This document shows, piece by piece, positions 1 to 6,982 of a DNA stretch of 64,000 nucleotides. Both the position numbers and the translations under genes were made by a program. The notes under the pieces were generated by a model, which saw only the letters and a list, made by a program, of their open reading frames with translations, was not told the DNA's origin and did not search any database. Each line of letters opens with the position of its first letter. Position 1 is the stretch's first letter. Origin of the DNA: Streptomyces platensis (GTDB taxonomy: Bacteria; Actinomycetota; Actinomycetes; Streptomycetales; Streptomycetaceae); NCBI RefSeq assembly GCF_008704855.1, contig NZ_CP023691.1, positions 992,001-1,056,000 of the forward strand, in the 5' to 3' direction.

Positions 1-1
1 C

Positions 2-628
2 GCACGAGACGAGGTCTTCGTCACCACCAAGGTGTGGAACACCGACCAGGGCTACGGCAGCACCCTCGCCGCCTTCGACGCCTCGCTCGCCAGGCTTCGG
101 CTGGACTACGTGGACCTCTACCTCGTCCATTGGCCGGCCCCGGCCCGCAACACCTACCTCGACACCTGGCGCGCCCTGGAGAAGATCCACGCCGACGGCC
201 GGGCGCGCGCCATCGGCGTCTCCAACTTCCGGCCCGCGGATCTGCTGCACCTCCTCGACGCCGGCGGCACCGTCCCTGCGGTCAATCAGATCGAACTGCA
301 CCCTCATCTTCAGCAGGCCGAGCTGCGGGCCTTCCACGCACGTCACGGCATCGTGACCGAGGCGTGGGGCCCGCTCGCCCGCGGCGGCCTCCTGAGGCAC
401 CCGGCCATCGTCCCCCTCGCCGGCCGACTCGGCAGGACCCCGGCCCAGGTCGTTCTGCGCTGGCACCTCCAGCTCGGCAACGTCGCGATCCCCAAGTCGG
501 CCACGCCCGAGCGCATTCGCCAGAACCTCGACGTCTTCGACTTCGAGCTCACCGACGCTGACATGGCCGCCATCGCTGCACTCGACAACGGCACCCGTAC
601 CGGCCCCGACCCCGACTTCTTCAACTGA
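2..628 (+). CDS. aldo/keto reductase, 5' end cut by window edge
   Basis: NAD(P)H-dependent carbonyl reductase of the aldo/keto reductase family, cytosolic. The frame is open to base 2, where the residues RDEVFVTTKVWN give the conserved Lys of the Asp-Tyr-Lys-His tetrad. The His follows in DLYLVHWP. IGVSNF, AVNQIELHP and the C-terminal cofactor-binding stretch AIPKSATPERIRQNLDVFDF are all in order. The catalytic Asp and Tyr lie to the left of the window. The GTG at 32 is internal to the domain and is not the true start. The C-terminus (DPDFFN) is typical of the 2,5-diketo-gluconate reductase-like branch, but the substrate cannot be read from the sequence. No terminator hairpin is obvious before the next gene. 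Confidence 0.93.
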   Translation, partial: ARDEVFVTTKVWNTDQGYGSTLAAFDASLARLRLDYVDLYLVHWPAPARNTYLDTWRALEKIHADGRARAIGVSNFRPADLLHLLDAGGTVPAVNQIELHPHLQQAELRAFHARHGIVTEAWGPLARGGLLRHPAIVPLAGRLGRTPAQVVLRWHLQLGNVAIPKSATPERIRQNLDVFDFELTDADMAAIAALDNGTRTGPDPDFFN

Positions 629-871
629 CGTCAGCCGACCAGTTGCCCCTCACGGCCCGGACCAGGGATCACGTACCGCATTCGGGTCCAGGGTGCGGTC
701 GGTGGCCGGCGTGGGTGCACTCGCGTACTTCGTTCCCCGGAAGGGAAACGCACAGCGGGGCGGCGAGCAGCGAGCAGTATGTAGCAGCCGTGAATGGAGC
801 CCGCTAGCTGCCCTGCCTCGGAACCGCCGACAGGCTCCTTCCGTCTGGTGGTGAGACGAAGGGGGTGAAAG

Positions 872-1600
872 GTGTTTGCATGGTTGTTTCTGTGGCTGGT
901 GTTGGGCATCTGGTTAATCGTCGGGGCGTTCGCCTACGTGGTCTGGAAGCGCCGGCGTCAGCCCGCACGGCACCGGCGCTGGTGGGTCTTGGGGATGTGT
1001 ACGGGCGCCGTGGGGTATGTCCACACACTCGCCTACGGCTTCGCTCTGACGCGACCGACAGAGGTGTGCGGGCAGCGAACCTTCGACGACGACTTTCCGC
1101 TGTCCTACGTCCGCGTCGACATGTTCCCCCCACGTCTGGCGTGCTACTGGACGGATTCGGCGGCGTACGGGCCCAGCCACCCCACGGCCGCGGGCACATG
1201 GCTGCTGTGGTGCGCGGCAGCCCTCCTGGTGGCAGGCACGGTCAGCAGGGCGATAACTCTCAGCTCGCGCACACCGCGCTGGGCCAGGGCGGGCACGGTC
1301 CTCGCGCCCGCGGTCGCCGCCGCCATCTGGGCGACTGGAATCGCCCCGCTCATGCGCCTGTCGGCCGTCGATCTCCACAATGAGTGCTTCCGCTGGCAAG
1401 TGGCTCATCTGCACTCCGCGCCCTCCGGCGAAATCGTGCATACCGAGCGCGGCTTTCTGCCGCCGGCTGTCGACTGCGTATTCACCGACGGCACCGCCAG
1501 CCTCATCCGTGTTGAAACTCTGGGACTCTCGTGCTGCCTCAGCGTGTTCCTCATCTGCTGTGCCGCGCTCAGGCTGCTGAAAGCGCCAATGCCCCTGTGA
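872..1600 (+). CDS. multi-pass membrane protein, unknown function
   Basis: A 242-residue protein I do not recognise. It opens with a hydrophobic helix (about residues 1-25, MFAWLFLWLVLGIWLIVGAF), followed by a basic KRRRQ stretch. Further membrane-length segments lie near 38-60, 108-130, 138-165 and 215-240, giving about five spans. A loop with several cysteines (residues about 66-95 and 170-205) may be extracellular. The start is a GTG preceded by a purine-rich GAAGGGGGTGAAAGG, which acts as a ribosome binding site. It converges with the sigma factor gene, with 62 bp between the stops. Nothing in the sequence suggests a substrate or partner. Confidence 0.7.
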   Translation: MFAWLFLWLVLGIWLIVGAFAYVVWKRRRQPARHRRWWVLGMCTGAVGYVHTLAYGFALTRPTEVCGQRTFDDDFPLSYVRVDMFPPRLACYWTDSAAYGPSHPTAAGTWLLWCAAALLVAGTVSRAITLSSRTPRWARAGTVLAPAVAAAIWATGIAPLMRLSAVDLHNECFRWQVAHLHSAPSGEIVHTERGFLPPAVDCVFTDGTASLIRVETLGLSCCLSVFLICCAALRLLKAPMPL

Positions 1601-1662
1601 AGCCACGAACCACAGTGAATAACCTGCGTGCACTTCACCGCCTGGTGCGCCGGCCGGAGGTG

Positions 1663-2550
1663 TTACTCCTCGTTGAGCAGGCCGGCGCGTAGCTGGGTGA
1701 GGGCGCGGGTCAGCAGGCGGGAGATGTGCATCTGTGAGACGCCCAGTTCCTTGCCGATCTGCGCCTGGGTCATCTCCTGGCCGAAGCGCATTTCGAGGAG
1801 GTGCCTGTCCCGCTCTTCGAGCTGATTCAGGAGGGGCGCGAGAGCGTGCAGATCCTCGACGAGGTCCATCTCGGGGTCACGTTCGCCGATGAGGTCGGCG
1901 AGCGCCGTGTCGTTGCCGTCGTCGTGGAAGGTGGCATCGATGGAGGAGGCGTTGTAGCCATTGGCGGCCACCTGACCTTCGACGACCTCGTCCTCGCTGA
2001 TGCCCAATTCAGCCGCGAGTTCACTGACCTTGGGGTCCCGGCCGAGCCGGCCGGAGAGCTTCTCGTTGGCCCGGGCGAGGTCGACGCGTAGTTCCTGGAG
2101 GCGGCGCGGCACCCGTACGTCCCAGGTGGTGTCGCGGAAGAAACGCCTCATCTCCCCGGTGATGTAGGGGATGGCGAGGGTGGTGAACTCGACGTCACGG
2201 GAGACGTCGTAGCGGTCGATGGCCTTGATCAGGCCGATCGTGCCGACCTGGAGGATGTCGTCCATGTCGTCACCGCGATTGCGGAAGCGGCGGGCCGCGT
2301 AGCGGACCAGGGAGAGGTTCATCTCGATGAGGGTGTTGCGCGCGTACTGATACGCGTGAGTGCCCTCTTCGAGCGTCTCCAGTCGCCGGAAGAACACCTG
2401 TGTCAGCTCCCGGGCGTCCCGGGGCGCGATGTTCTGCGGGTCTTCGATGTGCGGCAGGTCTTCCGGCGGCGAAGCCGGAGCCGGAGCCGTGCGCATGTCA
2501 GCAGCGGAATCCTGGGCGTGGACTGCGGATGTCGCAAGGCCGGCACGCAT
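1663..2550 (-). CDS. SigB/SigF/SigG-family alternative RNA polymerase sigma factor
   Basis: A 295-residue stress-type sigma factor (sigma-70 group 3). Region 2 is seen as NLSLVRYAARRFRNRG, then DDILQVGTIGLIKAIDRYD and FTTLAIPYITGEMRRFFRD. Region 3 follows (LGRDPKVSELAAELGISEDEV). Region 4 ends with the helix-turn-helix MTQAQIGKELGVSQMHISRLL. I chose the ATG at 2550 over the upstream start at 2709: CACAGGAGGGAGCACAACT places an AGGAGG site just before it, and the extra 53 residues are proline/arginine-rich and look untranslated. A SigB-like promoter (GCAT, 15 bases, GGGTAC) sits 42 bases upstream, suggesting autoregulation. No anti-sigma factor is adjacent. The small hydrophobic protein, DUF5133 and CsbD genes that follow on the other strand are typical stress-regulon members. 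Confidence 0.95.
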   Translation of the reverse strand: MRAGLATSAVHAQDSAADMRTAPAPASPPEDLPHIEDPQNIAPRDARELTQVFFRRLETLEEGTHAYQYARNTLIEMNLSLVRYAARRFRNRGDDMDDILQVGTIGLIKAIDRYDVSRDVEFTTLAIPYITGEMRRFFRDTTWDVRVPRRLQELRVDLARANEKLSGRLGRDPKVSELAAELGISEDEVVEGQVAANGYNASSIDATFHDDGNDTALADLIGERDPEMDLVEDLHALAPLLNQLEERDRHLLEMRFGQEMTQAQIGKELGVSQMHISRLLTRALTQLRAGLLNEE

Positions 2551-2591
2551 AGTTGTGCTCCCTCCTGTGTCTTCCCCGGTCGCGAGGTCCG

Positions 2592-2616
2592 GTACCCGCG
2601 CCCCAGTCAGGTATGC
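2592..2616 (-). promoter_or_regulatory. SigB-like promoter upstream of the sigma factor gene
   Basis: On the minus strand GCAT (2613-2616) is followed after exactly 15 bases by GGGTAC (2592-2597). This matches the pattern GNNT-N14/16-GGGTAC/T known for SigB-type promoters of Streptomyces. The -10 element lies about 42 bases from the chosen ATG, a normal leader length. It suggests that the sigma factor transcribes its own gene. The motif is short, so chance occurrence is possible. Confidence 0.5.
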
Positions 2617-2835
2617 ACACCGTTTGAAGCCTGGCCCCCGCGCCTTCAGCGGTCGGCATGGTGGCGGAGTCCGTCGCAGGTGCACGTCCCGCCCCCCCCG
2701 GAGATACACAGGGAGGCGGTGAATTCGGCGCAGGAGAAGCCGTTACGGATGCCCCGCCCGCCGTGGGAGAAACACATGAATGCAGGGGTGTGGTGGAAGG
2801 GCGTGAGGGCACACGGTGGTCGGAGGTTGATAACT

Positions 2836-3006
2836 ATGGTTCCCCTGCTTCTCGTTCTTCTTCTCGCCCTGGTCCTTTTCGGTGCCGGATTCGCACTCAA
2901 GGCGCTGTGGATCGTAGCGGTGATCGTACTTGCCGCATGGCTGCTGGGTTTCGTGCTGCGTTCGGCCGGCCCCAGCGGCAAGCGAGGCCGCTGGTACCGC
3001 TGGTGA
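2836..3006 (+). CDS. small hydrophobic membrane protein (56 aa)
   Basis: A 56-residue protein made almost wholly of two membrane-length hydrophobic segments (residues 2-20 and 22-41), followed by a short basic tail ending GKRGRWYRW. Tiny hydrophobic proteins of this shape are common next to stress genes in Streptomyces, but no function is known to me. The ATG at 2836 was chosen because CGGAGG stands 9 bases upstream and the protein is hydrophobic from its first residue. The long in-frame extension to 2356 runs through the sigma-factor promoter and is not credible. Confidence 0.7.
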   Translation: MVPLLLVLLLALVLFGAGFALKALWIVAVIVLAAWLLGFVLRSAGPSGKRGRWYRW

Positions 3007-3111
3007 CCGTAGAAACCACCGGGCCTGAAAGGGTGGATGAGACGTGGTGTTGAATCAATTATCGGCGACAGGCGGCACATCGGTGCCGCGTTCCCCGGGA
3101 GAGGACGTACC

Positions 3112-3363
3112 GTGCTGAAGCCCCATCCGGTGATACTGCGGGACCTTGTGAAGCAGTACGAGGTATTCCGTGACCGGGAGTCGGAGCGGAGTTCCCACGA
3201 GATCCGGCGGCAGTTGGCGGACCTCTCCTACACGCTCTGCGTCTCCACCGGCACCCGGACCGTCGAAGCGGCCCTGGCCTTCGCGGCTCGGCAGCTCGAC
3301 GCGGATCTGGCAGAGGCGGCCCACGGACAGCCCCTCCCGGCGCCCCTCCAGCTCGCGAGCTGA
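3112..3363 (+). CDS. DUF5133 domain protein
   Basis: An 83-residue soluble protein with the layout of the actinobacterial DUF5133 family: an opening LKPHPVILRDLVKQYE, a charged linker, then the diagnostic LADLSYTLCVSTGTRTVEAAL and a helical tail. The GTG start at 3112 follows GGGAGAGG by about 7 bases, and the family begins at this point. The upstream in-frame ATG at 3037 adds residues that do not fit the family. Function is unknown. Members often lie near stress sigma factors and CsbD genes, as here. Confidence 0.8.
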   Translation: MLKPHPVILRDLVKQYEVFRDRESERSSHEIRRQLADLSYTLCVSTGTRTVEAALAFAARQLDADLAEAAHGQPLPAPLQLAS

Positions 3364-3414
3364 CCGGCCACAGCGGATTCCTTCTCCATAAGGCCGGTTT
3401 CCCCTCCCCATCCC

Positions 3415-3442
3415 TTCATGAATCGACCTTTCATGAATCGAC
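3415..3442 (+). repeat. two direct copies of a 13-bp element before csbD
   Basis: The 13-mer TTCATGAATCGAC occurs at 3415-3427 and again at 3430-3442, a 15-bp period. Each copy contains the 8-bp palindrome TTCATGAA. The second copy ends 13 bases before the csbD ATG and is followed by GAAAGG, which can serve as the ribosome binding site. The position suggests a tandem operator, or a leader duplication. No protein is known to me to bind it. Confidence 0.6.
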
Positions 3443-3455
3443 GAAAGGATTCACC

Positions 3456-3629
3456 ATGAGCGCCAACGAAAAGGCAAAGGCCAAGACCGAGCAGATCACC
3501 GGTAAGGCGGAGAAGTCGGTGGGCCGCGCCGTGGGCAACGAACGTATGGAGGCTGAAGGGTCGTCCAAGGAGGCCAAGGGCGATCTGCGCGACGCCAAGG
3601 AAAAGGCCAAAGACGCCGTCAAGGAGTGA
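3456..3629 (+). CDS. CsbD family stress protein
   Basis: A 57-residue, highly charged Lys/Glu/Ala-rich helical protein with the CsbD core: KTEQITGKAEKSVGRAVGNE, then MEAEGSSKEAKGDLRDAKEK. Family members are abundant general-stress proteins under SigB-type control in Bacillus and actinobacteria. Biochemical function is unsettled. The ATG follows GAAAGG at close spacing. It is single-copy in this window, and a strong hairpin terminator follows at 3725. Confidence 0.92.
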   Translation: MSANEKAKAKTEQITGKAEKSVGRAVGNERMEAEGSSKEAKGDLRDAKEKAKDAVKE

Positions 3630-3724
3630 CGGCGTGGCATGAGGCGCGGGCGGCGGAGCCGGGAATTCGGGCTCCGCTCAGCCCAAGGGCGCAAGTGTCA
3701 CTGCGGTGAGTGCGTCAACCACCG

Positions 3725-3775
3725 GCACGTCGGCCCCGATGCAGGAATGATCGGGGCCGGCGTGCTTTCGCTTTC
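3725..3775 (+). terminator. hairpin terminator after csbD
   Basis: Arms 3725-3740 and 3750-3765 form a 16-bp stem with one mismatch and a 9-base loop, followed by a T-rich run (TTTCGCTTT). The position fits termination of the csbD transcript. It can also stop the SMI1-gene transcript arriving from the other side. Confidence 0.75.
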
Positions 3776-3846
3776 CGATCCCATCGGTACAGGAACGCCG
3801 CAGCCGCCAGGTCGCGGGCCCCGTCACCTGTTGAAGCGCTCAGTGG

Positions 3847-5250
3847 CTAAGGCAGGGGGCCGAAGTCGCCTTCGAGGACGGTCTGGATGATCTGGGGGCG
3901 ATCCCAGAGGGCCAGGAGTTCGTTGGCGATGGCCACGATGGGCAGCGGGTCCTGGTTGCCATGCACCGTGATGGCGGCAGCCGACAGGCTGCGCGGGACG
4001 GCTCCGGCGTCGAGGAGTACGCGCCACTCCTGCGGCCCGAGCCCCAGGAACTCCAGGCCGGTCAGCTTCGTGATCTCGAGCGGGTCGGCGAGCGTACCGG
4101 GGTAGGCGGTGAGGGTCCGCAGGCGCGGCAGCCCGGTAACGGGGGCGAGGCTGAAGGGCTCGTCGTCCCATACGCCGAGGGACAGCACCTCCAGACCGGG
4201 GTGGGCGGCGGCCTCGACGCTTCTCAGGCTTCTGATGTTGACATGGGCCACGGCCGGCGGCTGGTCGTCGCCACCGCCGCCGTGGTGTTTGCCGGGCCGG
4301 TCCAGCACCAGGTCGGTGAGGCAGTCGGCGAGCAGTTCAGCGCCGGTGTTCTCCTCGTGGGAGAGCATGATGATCTGGCCGACGTGGCCGCGCGGGCCCG
4401 GCGTGAGGTCGACCGCGAGCCGGTCCCCGCCTCCGTTGTCTCCGAAGGCGATCCAGCCGGGTGAGCCGACCAGGCCCTGCACGGCAGCGTGGGGCGGGGT
4501 GATGACCGCCTCGCGTGCCGCGAACTCCCAGCGGCAGTGGCGGGACGACGCGTCGGCGATGTACAGGTCGTCCAGCGCGAAGAGCTCGCAGCCGACCGCC
4601 CTGCACGCGCGTTCCGCTGCCTCGTGGTCCTCGCACCGGTCCTGCCAGCGTGACCGCGTCACCCGGTAGAGCGCCTTGAGCTCCTCGGGCAGGGTGACGC
4701 CGAGGCGCGCTTCCGCGGTGGCGATCTCCGCCTCCGTCGCGCCGGTGGCATCGGGCAGCCGCTCACGGAGCGTCCGCTCCAGCAGTGCCGGATCCGCCGA
4801 AGGGGCCGGCGCCGCCCCGGGTGCCGGCTCGGGAAGACAGCGCCAGGGGTGCGGAACGGCGCCCTCGACCAGGAGGAGCGCCCCCGGGTGCGGGGTGCCG
4901 ATGCCGGGCTCCACGGCGGGGCTGGGCCCGAGCAGGCGGAGCGTGGTCTTCCCGGTCGGCACTATCTCCGCTGTGAAGGAGATGTCGTCGACACCTGCGT
5001 CCGCGAGCGCGTGACGCACTCGCTCCACCGCCTCCGCCTCGTCCCGCATGTCCACGGCCTGCGCGGCCCGCCCGGACGGGGCCAGTCGCCGCCGCAGGGG
5101 CAGACTCCAGCCCCCTCGTCCGATGCGTCCCGCCACACGGAGGGACGGGCCGGTCTGCTCCCCCGCCCCGTTGTTCCGCAGAAGCCGCAGAACGGGCTCC
5201 CAGGTCGCGAGGTCGTGCAGCGAGGGCGAGGGGGAGTTCTGATCAGTCAT
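3847..5250 (-). CDS. SMI1/KNR4-domain protein with leucine-rich C-terminus
   Basis: A 467-residue cytosolic protein. The first 150 residues are proline/arginine-rich and unassigned. Residues about 150-315 show the SMI1/KNR4 fold: EAEIATAEARLGVTLPEELKALYRV, then PGWIAFGDNGGGDRLAVDL and IIMLSHEENT. Residues about 335-430 contain leucine-rich-like strands (LRSVEAAAHPGLEVLSLGV, LPRLRTLTAYPG, LTGLEFLGLGPQEW). SMI1/KNR4 proteins often serve as immunity proteins to polymorphic toxins or as scaffold proteins. No toxin lies beside this one, so immunity is only a possibility. The ribosome binding site is weak and the exact start is not certain. Confidence 0.8.
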   Translation of the reverse strand: MTDQNSPSPSLHDLATWEPVLRLLRNNGAGEQTGPSLRVAGRIGRGGWSLPLRRRLAPSGRAAQAVDMRDEAEAVERVRHALADAGVDDISFTAEIVPTGKTTLRLLGPSPAVEPGIGTPHPGALLLVEGAVPHPWRCLPEPAPGAAPAPSADPALLERTLRERLPDATGATEAEIATAEARLGVTLPEELKALYRVTRSRWQDRCEDHEAAERACRAVGCELFALDDLYIADASSRHCRWEFAAREAVITPPHAAVQGLVGSPGWIAFGDNGGGDRLAVDLTPGPRGHVGQIIMLSHEENTGAELLADCLTDLVLDRPGKHHGGGGDDQPPAVAHVNIRSLRSVEAAAHPGLEVLSLGVWDDEPFSLAPVTGLPRLRTLTAYPGTLADPLEITKLTGLEFLGLGPQEWRVLLDAGAVPRSLSAAAITVHGNQDPLPIVAIANELLALWDRPQIIQTVLEGDFGPLP

Positions 5251-5345
5251 GCGGAGACCGTACGCGGGGCCACTGACAACGGAGCGCGCGAGCTTCGCGC
5301 CGGGTGGCAGCCTCGATCTCCCTGCGGATCGGGCACGGTCCGGTC

Positions 5346-5429
5346 ATCTGGATCGCGGCACTGGTCACTTGTCTGCCGGCCGTCCTCATGTGGATCGCTG
5401 CACTGGCCACTTGTCTGCCGGCCGTCCTC
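5346..5429 (+). repeat. 42-bp tandem duplication
   Basis: Two adjacent copies of a 42-bp unit lie at 5346-5387 and 5388-5429 and differ at only a few positions. Because 42 is divisible by three, a plus-strand frame reads as a repeated 14-residue hydrophobic peptide (IWIAALVTCLPAVL, then MWIAALATCLPAVL). No convincing start or ribosome binding site precedes it, so I list it as a DNA repeat and not a gene. It lies between the SMI1 gene (start) and the NicO gene (stop), both on the minus strand. Confidence 0.85.
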
Positions 5430-5523
5430 ATGCCGTATGACCTTGAGCGTCCTCCCCTGCCTCCTGTCACCGCTTCGCACCATGCGCACACTGCCCGCAG
5501 AACGAGCACGGCTCGATGGGCCC

Positions 5524-6891
5524 CTACGGAGCCAGGACGCGGGTGAGGGCGAGTGCGGAGGCCAGGCCGCCGCCGAGCACCACGGCCGAGGCGCCGATGA
5601 CGGGGGCTCGTAGGGTCCATGCGCGCAGTTTCGGGGAGTTGGTGGCGCGGGTCAGTAGCGCGTCGCGTCCCCGGAGCACGACGAGGCCGACGCCGGTCAG
5701 GGTCAGGGCCATTCCGAGTCCGAACGCCGCCACCATCAGCACCGCGGCGCCCACCTGGCCCGTGAGCAGTCCGCTGAGGAGGACGAGGAACGCCGAGGGG
5801 GAAGGGAGCAGTCCGCCGGACGTGCCGAGGAGTGCGATGCCGCGCCAGGTGAGCAGGGAGGTGCCGGGGAGGAGGTGGGGATGGGCGTGGCAGTGGCCGT
5901 GCCCATGGTGATGCCCGTGCCCGTGCCCGTGCCCGGGACTGTGGCTGTGCCCGTGACCGTCGTGCCCCTGCTCGTGCCCGTCGTGGTCGTGCGTATGAGT
6001 CCGGTTGCTCAGATGCCGTCGTAGCAGTCCGAGTCCGACCGCGACCACGACCAGGGCGGCGATCAGTTGGAGCCAGCCGGTCAGTTCTGCGATGTCGGGG
6101 GCGTTGTCCGCGGCGAGCCACCACGCGAGGGCGAGTGCGGCGACGGATGCGGTGTGCATCACGGCGACAATGACGCCCAGCCATACCGCGTCCCGTGCTC
6201 TCCCCCGGCCGCCGACGAGGAAGCCGGCTGCGAGCGTTTTCCCGTGTCCGGGGGCGCAGGCGTGGAAGGCTCCTACGGCCGCCGCGACGAGGAGTGCCAC
6301 GGGCAGTACGACGCGGTGTGCGAGCAGTCCGGACAGGTCTGTCGTCCAGACGCTGAACGGCCCCTGGGGCCCGGCCGCCGCACCGGAGGCGCCGCTGCCG
6401 GATGGGACGAGCGTCAGTGGATGGGTCGGCTCTTGGGCCGTGTGCAGGCCGCCGCTGCCCGACGGGGTGACGGAGATGGTGCGGTACTTCGGGTCGACGT
6501 CGTTGAGGGCGGTGATGGTCACGGCGAGCGTGGTCACCTGTCGGGGGCAGAGGTAGCGGAGGCGGGCACCGTCTTGGACGAGGTGCGCCGTGTCCGCGTG
6601 GTGCAGCGAACAGGGCCGGGCGTTTTGGCTCAGCCGGATGTGCGAGCCGAGGTAGTGCGCTTCGGACTCGTCGGCGGCGTGGGCTTCCTTGCGGAGTACG
6701 GCCAGATCGTCCTTCGCGGCCGACCAGATGACCTCGGCCGTCTTGCCGTGGGCCGTGACCCGGGCGGCGGGAGGCGCGCCGAAGGGGTGTGCGTCCGCCG
6801 TGCCCGCGAGACCGAGCAGCGCCAGCGTCGTGAGTATGCCGACGAGGAGAGGGCGGGCGGCCTTGGCGCCGGCGTGTCTGAGGGATTGCAC
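5524..6891 (-). CDS. NicO/RcnA-type nickel/cobalt exporter with histidine-rich loop
   Basis: A 455-residue membrane protein. Residues 1-34 form a signal peptide ending ADAHPF. An extracytoplasmic region follows to about 175. The transporter core starts with VGAFHACAPGHGKTLAAGFLVGG, the HxxxPGHGK signature of NicO/RcnA-family exporters. Further spans lie near 210-235, 245-265, 340-375 and 425-450. A cytoplasmic loop at about 270-325 is packed with His, Asp and Gly (GHGHGHHHGHGHCHAHPH), a metal-sensing or buffering segment seen in Ni/Co/Zn transporters. In DNA it shows as CCGTGC repeats. The downstream hairpin at 6913 isolates it from the phosphoesterase gene upstream. Ni versus Co choice cannot be read. 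Confidence 0.88.
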   Translation of the reverse strand: MQSLRHAGAKAARPLLVGILTTLALLGLAGTADAHPFGAPPAARVTAHGKTAEVIWSAAKDDLAVLRKEAHAADESEAHYLGSHIRLSQNARPCSLHHADTAHLVQDGARLRYLCPRQVTTLAVTITALNDVDPKYRTISVTPSGSGGLHTAQEPTHPLTLVPSGSGASGAAAGPQGPFSVWTTDLSGLLAHRVVLPVALLVAAAVGAFHACAPGHGKTLAAGFLVGGRGRARDAVWLGVIVAVMHTASVAALALAWWLAADNAPDIAELTGWLQLIAALVVVAVGLGLLRRHLSNRTHTHDHDGHEQGHDGHGHSHSPGHGHGHGHHHGHGHCHAHPHLLPGTSLLTWRGIALLGTSGGLLPSPSAFLVLLSGLLTGQVGAAVLMVAAFGLGMALTLTGVGLVVLRGRDALLTRATNSPKLRAWTLRAPVIGASAVVLGGGLASALALTRVLAP

Positions 6892-6912
6892 AGTGGTGTT
6901 CCGATCACGAGT

Positions 6913-6955
6913 GCCCTGCGGGTGCCTCCCTTGTCCTGGGAGGCACCCGCAGGGC
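6913..6955 (-). terminator. perfect 18-bp hairpin terminator
   Basis: Arms 6913-6930 and 6938-6955 are perfect 18-base complements around a 7-base loop. It lies 28 bases past the stop of the phosphoesterase gene, which is read leftward into it, and just before the NicO gene start. It probably ends the phosphoesterase transcript. Confidence 0.85.
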
Positions 6956-6982
6956 GGGAGAGAGGTACCGGCCGGTCGTCGA

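Noticed and set aside
5304..5546. An 80-residue hydrophobic plus-strand protein containing the 14-residue repeats
   Set aside because: No ribosome binding site before the GTG, the C-terminal half is not protein-like, and it overlaps the NicO gene end. Kept only as a DNA repeat.
5890..5990. CCGTGC-type repeats taken as a CRISPR or satellite
   Set aside because: They are codon repeats of the His/Gly/Asp-rich loop of the NicO exporter; there are no spacers.
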